The position numbers and the translations under genes are program-made. From contig JAGORY010000033.1 in the NCBI GenBank assembly GCA_018062585.1, positions 1-11,600 on the forward strand: 11,600 bases of DNA, written 5' to 3'. Origin of the DNA: Candidatus Peribacteraceae bacterium (GTDB lineage Bacteria; Patescibacteriota; Gracilibacteria; Peribacterales; Peribacteraceae). Positions 5,016 through 11,600 of the stretch are shown here, piece by piece. The notes beneath the pieces were generated by a model that worked only from the letters and a program-made list of their open reading frames with translations, ran no database searches and was not told the DNA's origin. Position 1 is the first letter of the stretch; each line of letters starts with the position of its first letter.

Positions 5016-7667
5016 ATGTCCGTCATTGATACCTTAAACAAGCTTTTAGGTGATCCGAGCCGCAAAGAGCTCAAGCAGATCGCACCGATTGTGGGCGAAG
5101 TCCGGACGATCCAGAAGTCTGCCGACATCCAGAAACTGACGCTCGCCGACCTACCGATGAAGACGCAGGAATTTCGTGATCGCTATCAGAAAGGCGAAAC
5201 GCTCGACGCGATGCTCCCCGAAGCGTTCGCGGTGGCCATCCGTGCCTGTGAACTCTTAGTCGGTACAGAAGTGACACTCGGAGCCAGTACCCAGAAGTGG
5301 GACATGGTTCCCTTCGACGTGCAGATCATCGGAGGTGTTGTGCTCCACCGCGGCGCCATCGCCGAAATGAAAACCGGAGAAGGAAAGACGCTCGTGTGTA
5401 CGCTCCCTGTGTATCTCAATGCCATTACCGGTAAAGGCGTACACGTCGTGACCGTGAACGACTACCTCGCAAAGCGCGACTCGCAGTGGATGGGCTACCT
5501 GTATCAAGCACTCGGGCTCACAGTCGGCGTCATCGTCCACGGACTCAGCCACGAACAAAGGAGAGACGCCTACGCTGCCGACGTGACGTACGGCACGAAT
5601 AATGAATTCGGCTTCGACTACCTCCGTGACAACATGTCGCCTTCCATCGAACGTCAGGTCCAGCGCGGTCTTCACTACGCCATCGTGGACGAGGTGGACT
5701 CCATCCTCATCGATGAAGCCCGTACGCCGCTCATCATCAGTCAGCCGGCTGAAGAATCCACACTGAAATACGACCTCTATGCCAAGTACGTCCGCAACCT
5801 CGTCGAGGTCAACGACTTCGTGAAAGACGAGAAGCAGCGCGCCGCGACTCTCACCGAAGCCGGTATCAAAAAGATGGAAGGCCTCCTCGGCGTCGAGAAT
5901 ATCTACACCGAAAAAGGATTCGAAGAAGTGCACCACATCGAGCAGGCACTCCGCGCGCACGCCATCTACCAGCGCGATGTCGACTACGTCTCCAAAGACG
6001 GCGAGATCATCATCGTCGACGAATTCACAGGGCGCCTGATGCCGGGACGTCGCTACAGCCACGGACTTCACCAAGCAATTGAAGCTAAGGAAGGCGTACC
6101 GGTACAGCGCGAAAGCAAAACGCTCGCGACAATCACGTTCCAGAACTACTTCCGCATCTTCGAGAAACTCGCCGGTATGACCGGTACCGCCAAGACCGAG
6201 GAAGAGGAATTCCAGTCGATCTACAGACTCCCTGTGCATCAGATCCCGACGAACCGCATTCTGTCGCGCGTCGATAAGTCAGACGCTGTGTATGCCTCAA
6301 CGAAGGCCAAATTCACGGCAGTTGCCAAGATCGCGAAGGAGAAGAACGCCAAGGGTCAGCCGGTTCTTATCGGTACGACGTCGATCGAGAAGTCAGAAGC
6401 AATGAGCGCGCTGCTCACCGAGATGCAGGTCCCGCACACCGTGCTCAACGCCAAGCATCACGAAAAAGAAGCGGAGATCGTCGCAGGCGCCGGTCAGCGC
6501 GGCGCGGTCACGATCGCTACCAACATGGCCGGTCGTGGAACCGACATCAAGCTCGGAGACAACGTGAAGGAGACCGGCGGACTGTCGATTCTTGGAACCG
6601 AACGACATGAAGCGCGCCGCATCGATAACCAGCTCCGTGGCCGCGCCGGACGTCAGGGTGACCCAGGTGAAAGTCAGTTCTTCGTCTCGATGGAAGACGA
6701 ACTCATGCGTCTCTTCGGTGGCGACAGACTGAAGTCCATGATGCAGCGGCTCAATGTCCCAGATGACATGCCGCTCGAAAACGGCATGGTGAGTAAGAGC
6801 ATCGAGTCCGCGCAGAAGAAAGTGGAAGGCCGGAATTTCGATATCCGCCGCCACGTCGTGCAGTACGACGACGTCATGAACAAGCACCGCGACATCATGT
6901 ACAAGCGGCGCCAGAAACTGCTTCGGAAGATCGGCGGCAAGAGTGCGGTGATGGATACCGAATCACTCCACGACGACGTACTAACGATGATCCGCCGCGA
7001 GGTGGAGGTTCTTGCCGAGTACGCGTCCGATAACGACCCCGAGATGTGGGACACCAAGAAGCTCCGCGAGGCGCTCGGTGCCCTCCATCCTGACCTCGCT
7101 CGCGCGGTCGGCGAAGAGGACCTCAAAACCATGACCGAACCCGAGGAAGTGAAGAAACGGATCGAAGAGACAATGCTCACGTTCTACGCGCAGAAGACCA
7201 AACACTACGGACAGGAGAATTCTGAAAAAGCCGAACAGATCGTGGTGCTTCAGTCCATCGACAGTCACTGGATGGACCACATCGACGCGATGGCCCACCT
7301 CAGAGAGCAGGTCGCGTTCTCGGGCTACGCCCAGCGCGATCCGTTGATCGAGTATCAGGATCAGGGCTTCCAGATGTTCCAAAAACTTCTCGCGACCATC
7401 GCCGCAACGACAGTCAGGACACTGCTGCAGATCGACTTCGCACAGTTCGCGGCCCCACAGGTGACGATGACGAGTGATGTCGAGAATTTGCAGACGAACG
7501 AAGCCGAGATCGAAGGCGCGCTGCAAACGTTAGGCGCAGGTCCTGTGAAGCAATCCCCCGCCTCGAAGAAACAGATGCCCGCGAATTCGAGTAACGTGGG
7601 GCGCAATGATCCGTGTCCGTGCGGTTCCGGCAAGAAGTTTAAAAAATGCCACGGTGCGGCTTCGTGA
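5016..7667 (+). CDS. secA: Preprotein translocase ATPase SecA, 883 aa
   Basis: SecA is the cytoplasmic motor that drives unfolded preproteins through the SecYEG channel by ATP hydrolysis. The family landmarks appear in order. The nucleotide-binding loop GGVVLHRGAIAEMKTGEGKT ends near residue 125. A DEAD-type Walker B, DEVDSILIDEARTP, starts at 225. The preprotein cross-linking region follows, then NBD2 with TNMAGRGTDIKLG (from 502) and QLRGRAGRQGDPG (539-551). The helical scaffold/wing region is rich in charged helices. The C-terminal SEC-C zinc motif NDPCPCGSGKKFKKCHG supplies ligands for Zn and for SecB or ribosome contact. Length is typical. The start at 5016 (MSVIDTLNKLLGD) is chosen over the GTG at 4983 because the latter adds 11 residues spanning the promoter. 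There is no Shine-Dalgarno. The stop is TGA, and a second, broken SEC-C motif lies just downstream. Confidence 0.98.
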   Translation: MSVIDTLNKLLGDPSRKELKQIAPIVGEVRTIQKSADIQKLTLADLPMKTQEFRDRYQKGETLDAMLPEAFAVAIRACELLVGTEVTLGASTQKWDMVPFDVQIIGGVVLHRGAIAEMKTGEGKTLVCTLPVYLNAITGKGVHVVTVNDYLAKRDSQWMGYLYQALGLTVGVIVHGLSHEQRRDAYAADVTYGTNNEFGFDYLRDNMSPSIERQVQRGLHYAIVDEVDSILIDEARTPLIISQPAEESTLKYDLYAKYVRNLVEVNDFVKDEKQRAATLTEAGIKKMEGLLGVENIYTEKGFEEVHHIEQALRAHAIYQRDVDYVSKDGEIIIVDEFTGRLMPGRRYSHGLHQAIEAKEGVPVQRESKTLATITFQNYFRIFEKLAGMTGTAKTEEEEFQSIYRLPVHQIPTNRILSRVDKSDAVYASTKAKFTAVAKIAKEKNAKGQPVLIGTTSIEKSEAMSALLTEMQVPHTVLNAKHHEKEAEIVAGAGQRGAVTIATNMAGRGTDIKLGDNVKETGGLSILGTERHEARRIDNQLRGRAGRQGDPGESQFFVSMEDELMRLFGGDRLKSMMQRLNVPDDMPLENGMVSKSIESAQKKVEGRNFDIRRHVVQYDDVMNKHRDIMYKRRQKLLRKIGGKSAVMDTESLHDDVLTMIRREVEVLAEYASDNDPEMWDTKKLREALGALHPDLARAVGEEDLKTMTEPEEVKKRIEETMLTFYAQKTKHYGQENSEKAEQIVVLQSIDSHWMDHIDAMAHLREQVAFSGYAQRDPLIEYQDQGFQMFQKLLATIAATTVRTLLQIDFAQFAAPQVTMTSDVENLQTNEAEIEGALQTLGAGPVKQSPASKKQMPANSSNVGRNDPCPCGSGKKFKKCHGAAS

Positions 7668-7671
7668 GTTG

Positions 7672-7750
7672 ATGCACGAGCACCCTGAGCATCGTCGAAA
7701 GGTGTGGCAGTGGTAAGAAATATAAGAAATGCCACGGCCTCGATTCCTAA
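7672..7750 (+). pseudogene. Remnant of a second SEC-C zinc motif, out of frame with secA
   Basis: Bases 7703-7750 translate to CGSGKKYKKCHGLDS followed by TAA, nearly the same peptide as the end of SecA (CGSGKKFKKCHG). This frame is shifted relative to secA, is closed upstream by a TGA at 7670-7672, and has no start codon. The NDPCP part of the motif is missing; in its place is caccctgagcatcgtcg-like sequence (7681-7702), which resembles a common dispersed bacterial repeat. The two copies differ at several synonymous third positions but agree in protein, so the copy was probably under selection before it broke. It may be the old secA tail or the end of a lost SEC-C protein gene. Confidence 0.7.
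7681..7702. repeat. Possible dispersed repeat of the CCCTGAGC...TCGAAGG type
   Basis: The 22-bp sequence starts caccctgagc and ends gtcgaaagg. From memory it closely resembles the CACCCTGAGCTTGTCGAAGG repeat seen in many bacterial genomes. Only one copy is in this window, so repeat status cannot be shown here. It abuts the broken SEC-C motif. Confidence 0.45.
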
Positions 7751-7800
7751 ACGGCAAGGATTCCGCTGTACCGGATCTCACCACGGGTTTAGGATTGTTT
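7745..7800 (+). terminator. Possible terminator between secA and the holB-like gene
   Basis: tcctaaac (7745-7752) and gtttagga (7787-7794) are exact inverted repeats. The 34-base loop holds a weaker internal stem (gattccg/ccggatc with one wobble and one mismatch), and attgttt follows. The large loop and short T-tract make it a weak terminator candidate. Confidence 0.3.
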
Positions 7801-7828
7801 CCCATACTTCGACTTCAGTCAGCTGATA

Positions 7829-8812
7829 ATGCCCGACATCCCCAATGTCATCGCAGGCCACAGTAAGCAGCAGGGCGAACTCCTGAGCGATATTGCAAAC
7901 GGAAACGTGTCGCACGCGTATCTTTTTTCGGGCCCCAGCAACATCGGCAAGACCACGGTCGCCCGTTGGTTCGCATGGAGACTTCTTGTCGATCATCTGC
8001 CTCCTGATCAGGCAGAGTCGGTACGGGCGAAGATGGAAAAATTCATCCAGCCTGATTTTCTGTGTCTCGATGATTTGTGGATCGAAGATCAGAACGAAGA
8101 CTGGAATGTCATCGGTCTTTCATCGAATGTGCCACAGCAACACCGCAGCAAAGATACGCCCGCACGTACCGACGCCATAGGTATCGATGACCTTCGGGCC
8201 ATCACCGAGCGGCTGCAGGCGACAGGAGAGAGTCCGCACCTCTGCTGCATCATCCGCGGTATCGAGCGCATGCAACCCACCGCCGCGACGTCTTTTTTGA
8301 AGATCCTCGAAGAGCCACCCGCGCGCGTCATTTTTATTCTAACAACCGATGCTCCGTCGTTGCTGCTGCCAACGATTCTCTCACGTACCCGAACGCTCCG
8401 GTTCGCGCCGCTTAAGAACGAGGAAATGATCAAACTTTTGGACGGCCGAGACGACGAAGACGCTGGCTTCGCGCTCCACATTGCGCAGGGCGCACCCGGA
8501 ACGCTCATGCGTCTCCTTGAAGATCCTGATGTGCTCCGCAGCAGCAAACAGCTCCACTCGCAGGCCAAACAATTCTGGCAGACGAAATCGCTCAAAGATC
8601 GTTTGGGTTGGCTTATGAAAGCCACGGAGAAAAAACAGTCCCTCGACGACGTCCTCACGCACTTAGGCCTGACCCTCAAAGAATACCCAGACGCTCAGAA
8701 GCGTGCCATCCTCGTGCAGGCGTACTCCGCGCTCGCGAGGCAGCTGAAGACCAATGCCCACCGGGCGCTGATCCTAGAGCGGTTCGCACTGGCAGTGCAG
8801 GCGAGCGCGTGA
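7829..8812 (+). CDS. holB: DNA polymerase III delta-prime-like clamp-loader ATPase
   Basis: The 327-aa protein is an AAA+ clamp-loader subunit of the DnaX/HolB group, which opens the beta clamp and loads it on DNA. The N-terminus HAYLFSGPSNIGKTT (29-43) contains a Walker A loop (35-43). MQPTAATSFLKILEEPPARVIFILTT (148-173) is the classic delta-prime/gamma segment with the LEEPP turn. PTILSRTRTLRF (181-192) aligns with the SRC motif, here SRT, so the Cys is replaced by Thr. The usual four-cysteine zinc module is absent: only C79, C139 and C140 are present. The short length and lack of DnaX C-terminal domains favour delta-prime over gamma/tau. An intact P-loop is unlike E. coli delta-prime, where it is degenerate. 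The gene sits 16 bp before the TPR gene, so the two may be co-transcribed. Confidence 0.85.
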   Translation: MPDIPNVIAGHSKQQGELLSDIANGNVSHAYLFSGPSNIGKTTVARWFAWRLLVDHLPPDQAESVRAKMEKFIQPDFLCLDDLWIEDQNEDWNVIGLSSNVPQQHRSKDTPARTDAIGIDDLRAITERLQATGESPHLCCIIRGIERMQPTAATSFLKILEEPPARVIFILTTDAPSLLLPTILSRTRTLRFAPLKNEEMIKLLDGRDDEDAGFALHIAQGAPGTLMRLLEDPDVLRSSKQLHSQAKQFWQTKSLKDRLGWLMKATEKKQSLDDVLTHLGLTLKEYPDAQKRAILVQAYSALARQLKTNAHRALILERFALAVQASA

Positions 8813-8818
8813 TAGGAT
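8810..8818 (+). promoter_or_regulatory. Weak extended -10 candidate (TGA-TAGGAT) of the TPR gene, or a distant Shine-Dalgarno
   Basis: TGA-TAGGAT overlaps the stop codon of the holB-like gene and ends 10 bases before the ATG at 8829. The same bases contain AGGA (8814-8817), 11 bases before the ATG, the only passable Shine-Dalgarno in the window. Sequence alone cannot separate the two readings. Confidence 0.35.
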
Positions 8819-8828
8819 TACTCATCGC

Positions 8829-9596
8829 ATGCCTTACGTTGTTGTATTCCTAGCGGCGTTCTTCGGCATTGTCGTCCTCGTGGCCGGCAAAGTGCTTCTG
8901 CGTAACCGTGGCGTCCGGAGGCTTGTCCGGTCCATGAAGCTTCGTTTCCAGTCGGCTGAAGATCGTGGAGCCTCGCTCGTTGAGGAGCGTTCGGTTGACC
9001 GTCCGCGCCGCAATCCAAGGACGTCAGCTATCGAACTCCAGAAAGTCCGTTCGCTCATGCGTTCCGCCGAAAAAGAGATCGCGCTCCAGAATCACGGCGA
9101 AGCTGAACACATTCTGATTCAAGCCCTCACGATCAATCCTGATTCCACCGACACCCAAGCCGAACTCGCGAAGCTCTACCTCACGACCTCGCGCGAAGCC
9201 AAGGCCGAAGCGTTGTACAAAGAACTCGTGCAGAAGCGTGACGACGTGTCATTCTTCGCAAACTTAGGTCTCGCGTACTACATGCAGGCCAAATACGTAG
9301 ACGCCTGTTTCGCGTATCAGGAAGCCTTGAATCGTGATCCGCAGACGCCGGAGCGTAGCGCAGCCCTCGGCCGCGCCTGCATCGCCGCACGCAGATTCAA
9401 AGACGCGGCACCTCTTCTCGAGAAAGCGATCGCACGACTCTCACGTGATATCGAGCTCCTGCATTTGCTTGCCGAGTGTTATGTACAGATGAACGAGAAC
9501 ACGAAAGCTGAAGAAGTGTACCGTCGCATCAATAAAATCGAACCGTACAATGAAGGGGTAAAACAGAAAATAAGCGCGTTGGCATCGAAAGAATAG
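8829..9596 (+). CDS. Membrane-anchored tetratricopeptide repeat protein, 255 aa
   Basis: The protein begins with one hydrophobic segment (VVVFLAAFFGIVVLVAGKVLL, about 4-24) followed by a strongly basic stretch (RNRGVRRLVRSMKLR). By the positive-inside rule the bulk should be cytoplasmic. After a charged linker, residues about 75-250 form roughly five TPR units: pairs of helices with the expected A/L/Y/P pattern, for example AEHILIQALTINP, ANLGLAYYMQAKYVDACFAYQEALNRDP and LHLLAECYVQMNENTKAEEVYRRINKIEP. TPRs mediate protein-protein contacts; the partner is unknown. It follows the holB-like gene after 16 bp on the same strand and ends just before a palindrome facing the ferredoxin gene. Confidence 0.85.
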   Translation: MPYVVVFLAAFFGIVVLVAGKVLLRNRGVRRLVRSMKLRFQSAEDRGASLVEERSVDRPRRNPRTSAIELQKVRSLMRSAEKEIALQNHGEAEHILIQALTINPDSTDTQAELAKLYLTTSREAKAEALYKELVQKRDDVSFFANLGLAYYMQAKYVDACFAYQEALNRDPQTPERSAALGRACIAARRFKDAAPLLEKAIARLSRDIELLHLLAECYVQMNENTKAEEVYRRINKIEPYNEGVKQKISALASKE

Positions 9597-9599
9597 CGG

Positions 9600-9670
9600 G
9601 TAGCGAGTAGAAAGTAGCGGGTAGTTTCATCTGCTTTTCTACCTACTACCTTCTATCTTCTATCCGCTAC
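9600..9670. terminator. Imperfect inverted repeat between convergent genes, likely bidirectional terminator
   Basis: The left arm (9600-9624, starting gtagcgagtagaaag) and right arm (9639-9670, ending tatccgctac) are imperfect reverse complements made of gtag-type units. They can fold into a long, interrupted stem. A short tttt (9635-9638) lies in the loop. It fills the 70 bp between the TPR gene and the convergent ferredoxin gene and overlaps the ferredoxin stop codon. The gtag-rich arms also suggest a dispersed repeat. Confidence 0.55.
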
Positions 9671-9954
9671 GTATCCAGAACCTGAATTGTGACGTCACCC
9701 AATACCTCGGACTGACAACTCAATCTATGCGGATCATCGACGACGCCCATGTTTTCCTCGCGGTCGTTTCTGGGCGACAGATTTGGCATCCCCTCTTTCA
9801 CATCACACATGCACGTCGTACAGAAACCGTTGCCGCCGCAGGCGTATTCCATCGGGACATTGTGATCAAGCGCGATGGAGAGAAGCGTTGTACCGCTCTC
9901 TGCCTCGACTTTTTTGATCTGCCCGTCGGGTAAGACGAAGGTCACGGTCGGCAT
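9667..9954 (-). CDS. 2Fe-2S ferredoxin, 95 aa
   Basis: The small electron carrier has the plant/adrenodoxin-type fold, starting MPTVTFVLPDGQIKKVEAESGTTLL. The four iron ligands are C39, C45, C48 and C80, in the spacing Cx5Cx2Cx31C, with the loop ACGGNGFCTTC. The wider first gap (x5 rather than x4) is typical of ISC-type and adrenodoxin-like ferredoxins. C50 is an extra cysteine. The redox partner is not in the window, so the pathway, such as Fe-S cluster assembly, is inference. It is convergent with the TPR gene and divergent from the exporter operon, with 58 bp between the two starts. A TACGCT box lies 8 bases before its ATG, so it may also be leaderless. Confidence 0.93.
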   Translation of the reverse strand: MPTVTFVLPDGQIKKVEAESGTTLLSIALDHNVPMEYACGGNGFCTTCMCDVKEGMPNLSPRNDREENMGVVDDPHRLSCQSEVLGDVTIQVLDT

Positions 9955-9962
9955 ACCCGCGG

Positions 9963-9968
9963 AGCGTA
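9963..9968 (-). promoter_or_regulatory. Weak -10 candidate of the ferredoxin gene
   Basis: TACGCT on the minus strand ends 8 bases before the ATG at 9954, the distance seen at the leaderless genes. It keeps only the TA...T core of the consensus and has TGGA rather than TGN before it. Confidence 0.3.
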
Positions 9969-9997
9969 TCCATTTCGGACAGGCTCCACAAGCGCTG

Positions 9998-10006
9998 TGT
10001 TACGAT
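9998..10006 (+). promoter_or_regulatory. Extended -10 promoter (TGT-TACGAT) of the ABC exporter operon
   Basis: TGT-TACGAT ends 6 bases before the ATG at 10013, predicting a leaderless mRNA. The 58-bp spacer is shared with the divergent ferredoxin gene. Confidence 0.55.
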
Positions 10007-10012
10007 ATCCGC

Positions 10013-10849
10013 ATGTCCACACGGCGATTCACGCTCGCTCACTCCTTCGCGGTCATCGCGGCGATCGGGTGGTCCGATTTCGTGCTCAAATACCGCGGTT
10101 CGTTTCTCGGATACCTCTGGTCGCTCATGGGTCCCATCGTCCGGTTCGTCGTCATTCTCCACATCTTCGGACCATACGTGCAGCAGAAGATCGCCAGCTA
10201 CTCGTTCTACCTGTTTCTCGGGATCATCATCTGGGAACACTTCGCAGTCACGACGAGTTCGTGCATGAGCATGCTGCATGAGAAGGCGTCCATTATTCAG
10301 AGAATGGTGTTCCCGCGGATTTTTCTTATCTTCGCCGTAGGTTGGACCAACTTCGTCATCTTCTGCACGCATCTCCTGATCTTTTTCGGTGCAGCTCTCG
10401 CCTTCGGCATCAACGTGAATGTCTCCTCGCTCTACCTCGTCGTCACCGCAGCGCAGATGACTCTCGTCGCGCTCGGCGTCGGCATGCTTCTGTCATCGTA
10501 CTGTCTCAAATACCGCGACGTCCCTCACATGTGGGCAATCGCGATTCAGATTCTTTTCTGGCTGACGCCGATCATGTACCCGTACGCTCTACCGAGTGGG
10601 TCGCTCACCTACGCCGCACGTGTCATCCTCGGACAGGAGCCGAGTGAGTCTCTCATCTCACTCTTCAGTCACCTTCAGCCCATGGCCATCATCATCCATG
10701 ATGCGCGGCGCGCAGTACTCTATGACTCGCTGTCGCATTCGCCTTCGATGGAACACGCCCTCGGCATGACGCTCATCTCAGCCACGATTTTTCTCTTCGG
10801 ATACGCCGTGTTCCAGCGTCGACAACGGTACTTGCCCCAAGAATACTAA
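10013..10849 (+). CDS. ABC-2 type polysaccharide exporter permease (Wzm/TagG-like)
   Basis: The 278-aa inner-membrane protein matches the ABC-2 permeases that export O-antigen, teichoic acid and similar glycans. The amphipathic N-terminus ends in DFVLKYRGSFLGYLWSLMGP, the family's typical entry into the first membrane helix. About six hydrophobic segments follow, including FVVILHIFG, YLFLGIIIWEHF, FVIFCTHLLIFFGAALAFG and VTAAQMTLVALGVGMLLSS. YRDVPHMWAIAIQILFWLTPIMYP is the hallmark cytoplasmic loop plus helix. The ATG at 10013 is preferred over an in-frame ATG at 9875 because the longer form would run across the divergent ferredoxin gene and the promoter. It overlaps the ATPase gene by one base (TAATG), so the two are co-translated partners. 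Confidence 0.93.
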   Translation: MSTRRFTLAHSFAVIAAIGWSDFVLKYRGSFLGYLWSLMGPIVRFVVILHIFGPYVQQKIASYSFYLFLGIIIWEHFAVTTSSCMSMLHEKASIIQRMVFPRIFLIFAVGWTNFVIFCTHLLIFFGAALAFGINVNVSSLYLVVTAAQMTLVALGVGMLLSSYCLKYRDVPHMWAIAIQILFWLTPIMYPYALPSGSLTYAARVILGQEPSESLISLFSHLQPMAIIIHDARRAVLYDSLSHSPSMEHALGMTLISATIFLFGYAVFQRRQRYLPQEY

Positions 10850-11598
10850 TGGCCCCGACACCGATCATCGAATGCAGTAATGTCTCCAAGGTGTACCACC
10901 GGCGCACCATTCCGACGATGCGCCTGCAGGACGAACTCATGTTCTGGCGACATCGATCAAAGCCTGTACGGATCGAAGCGCTGAAGCCCACGTCTCTCCA
11001 GTTCTTTCCTGGCGAATGGGTGGGCCTCTATGGCCCCAACGGCTCCGGGAAAACGACGTTCCTCAAGATCCTCGCCGGCATCCTCGCATCCGATACCGGC
11101 AGCGTGAAGATCGGCGGAACGCTGTCGGCATTCTTCGAGCTCGGCATCGGCTTTCATCCGGAGCGTCAGGCGCGAGAAAACATCCGCCTCAACGGACTTT
11201 TGTACGGAATGAACAGGCATGAGATCGACGACCTGACGAAGCGCGTTTTAGAATTCGCCGACATCGGTAATCACGCGGAGCTGCCGATGAAATGCTACAG
11301 CACCGGCATGCGACTCAGGCTCGGTTTCGCGGCTTCGGCACAGATGGACGCCGACATCTACCTGTTCGATGAAATCCTCGCTGTCGGCGACGAAGGTTTT
11401 AAATTGAAATGCCTGCAGTACCTAGAAGAACTGAAGGCAAAAAAGAAAACTGTCATTCTCGTGAGTCACAGTTTCGCGGCGATAACAAAGTTGTGTGACC
11501 GCATCCTGTTCTGCGACAAAGGCCTCATCACTGCGGAAAGCCAAAAAGTCCAGAGTTCGGCAGATCTTATCATGGACTCTGATAACCCAGCGTTCTAA
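10849..11598 (+). CDS. ABC transporter ATPase of a polysaccharide exporter (Wzt/TagH-like)
   Basis: This 249-aa protein powers the adjacent permease. It has Walker A GPNGSGKTT (62-70), the signature region YSTGMRLRLGFA (150-161, with STGM in place of LSGGQ as usual in Wzt/TagH), Walker B IYLFDE (170-175) followed by the D-loop AVGD, and the H-loop SHS (206-208). The stretch AFFELGIGFHPERQARENIRLNG (94-116) is typical of the polysaccharide-export branch. It ends soon after the nucleotide-binding domain, without the C-terminal carbohydrate-binding domain of long Wzt proteins, so it resembles the short, KpsT/TagH-type forms. The start codon overlaps the permease stop by one base. The gene is complete, with TAA two bases from the window end. 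Confidence 0.94.
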   Translation: MAPTPIIECSNVSKVYHRRTIPTMRLQDELMFWRHRSKPVRIEALKPTSLQFFPGEWVGLYGPNGSGKTTFLKILAGILASDTGSVKIGGTLSAFFELGIGFHPERQARENIRLNGLLYGMNRHEIDDLTKRVLEFADIGNHAELPMKCYSTGMRLRLGFAASAQMDADIYLFDEILAVGDEGFKLKCLQYLEELKAKKKTVILVSHSFAAITKLCDRILFCDKGLITAESQKVQSSADLIMDSDNPAF

Positions 11599-11600
11599 AC

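Noticed and set aside
5256..6239. 327-codon minus-strand open frame inside secA
   Set aside because: Its valine/aspartate/leucine-heavy composition is typical of an antisense frame of a GC-rich gene, and secA is unquestionable here.
6393..7526. Further long minus-strand frames opposite the 3' half of secA
   Set aside because: Shadows of secA codon bias; no recognisable motif and no promoter for them.
7668..7702. Programmed frameshift joining secA to the second SEC-C motif
   Set aside because: The target frame has a TGA at 7670-7672, so a shift before the secA stop would end at once; there is also no slippery site I can point to.
9875..10012. Longer permease form starting at ATG 9875
   Set aside because: It would overlap the divergent ferredoxin gene and the TGT-TACGAT promoter, and the added residues do not look like a permease N-terminus.

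Overview
The window is about 11.6 kb of compact bacterial chromosome. It holds housekeeping genes (nusA, tsaB, secA, a holB-like gene, a ferredoxin gene), a two-gene ABC exporter, and a more AT-rich accessory patch. TGA is used as an ordinary stop (secA, the holB-like gene, the HEPN gene), so the standard bacterial code fits and the TGA-glycine code of Gracilibacteria/Absconditabacteria does not. Almost no start codon has a Shine-Dalgarno sequence. Several have an extended -10 box placed so that transcription would begin at or next to the ATG. Together with the gene mix and the many short intergenic repeats, this suggests a Patescibacteria/CPR bacterium, possibly of the Peregrinibacteria/Peribacteria type. 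That placement is inference from style and memory, not a search.

Layout. Minus strand, read from 2207 down to 1: a GT2 glycosyltransferase (2207-1365), a small unknown protein (1324-995), an AT-rich 191-bp spacer with a candidate promoter, and the first 267 codons of nusA (803-1, cut by the window edge). A 64-bp divergent spacer built of 9-bp tandem repeats separates the glycosyltransferase from tsaB (2272-2862, plus).

The accessory patch (2863-4960, plus) carries a HEPN/MNT nucleotidyltransferase pair with an ATGA overlap, a cluster of GTAGAGACG palindromes, and a secreted protein with a predicted beta-rich domain, Ser-rich linkers and a short C-terminal tail. Two near-identical copies of a 26-bp G-rich repeat lie here: one before the HEPN promoter, the other inside the last codons of the secreted protein.

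secA follows (5016-7667), complete with its C-terminal zinc motif. Just past its stop is an out-of-frame remnant of a second SEC-C zinc motif, directly preceded by another repeat-like sequence. Next come a DNA polymerase III delta-prime-like gene (7829-8812) and a membrane-anchored TPR protein (8829-9596). An imperfect palindrome then separates the TPR gene from a convergent 2Fe-2S ferredoxin gene (9954-9667, minus). Back to back with the ferredoxin gene, a Wzm/Wzt-like polysaccharide ABC exporter (10013-10849 and 10849-11598) closes the window.

The exporter and the GT2 enzyme both point to surface polysaccharide. SecA would be the route for the secreted protein and possibly other signal-peptide proteins. 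No tRNA, rRNA, CRISPR array, transposase or prophage gene was seen. The most distinctive features are the leaderless promoter architecture, the decayed SEC-C copy and the repeat elements.
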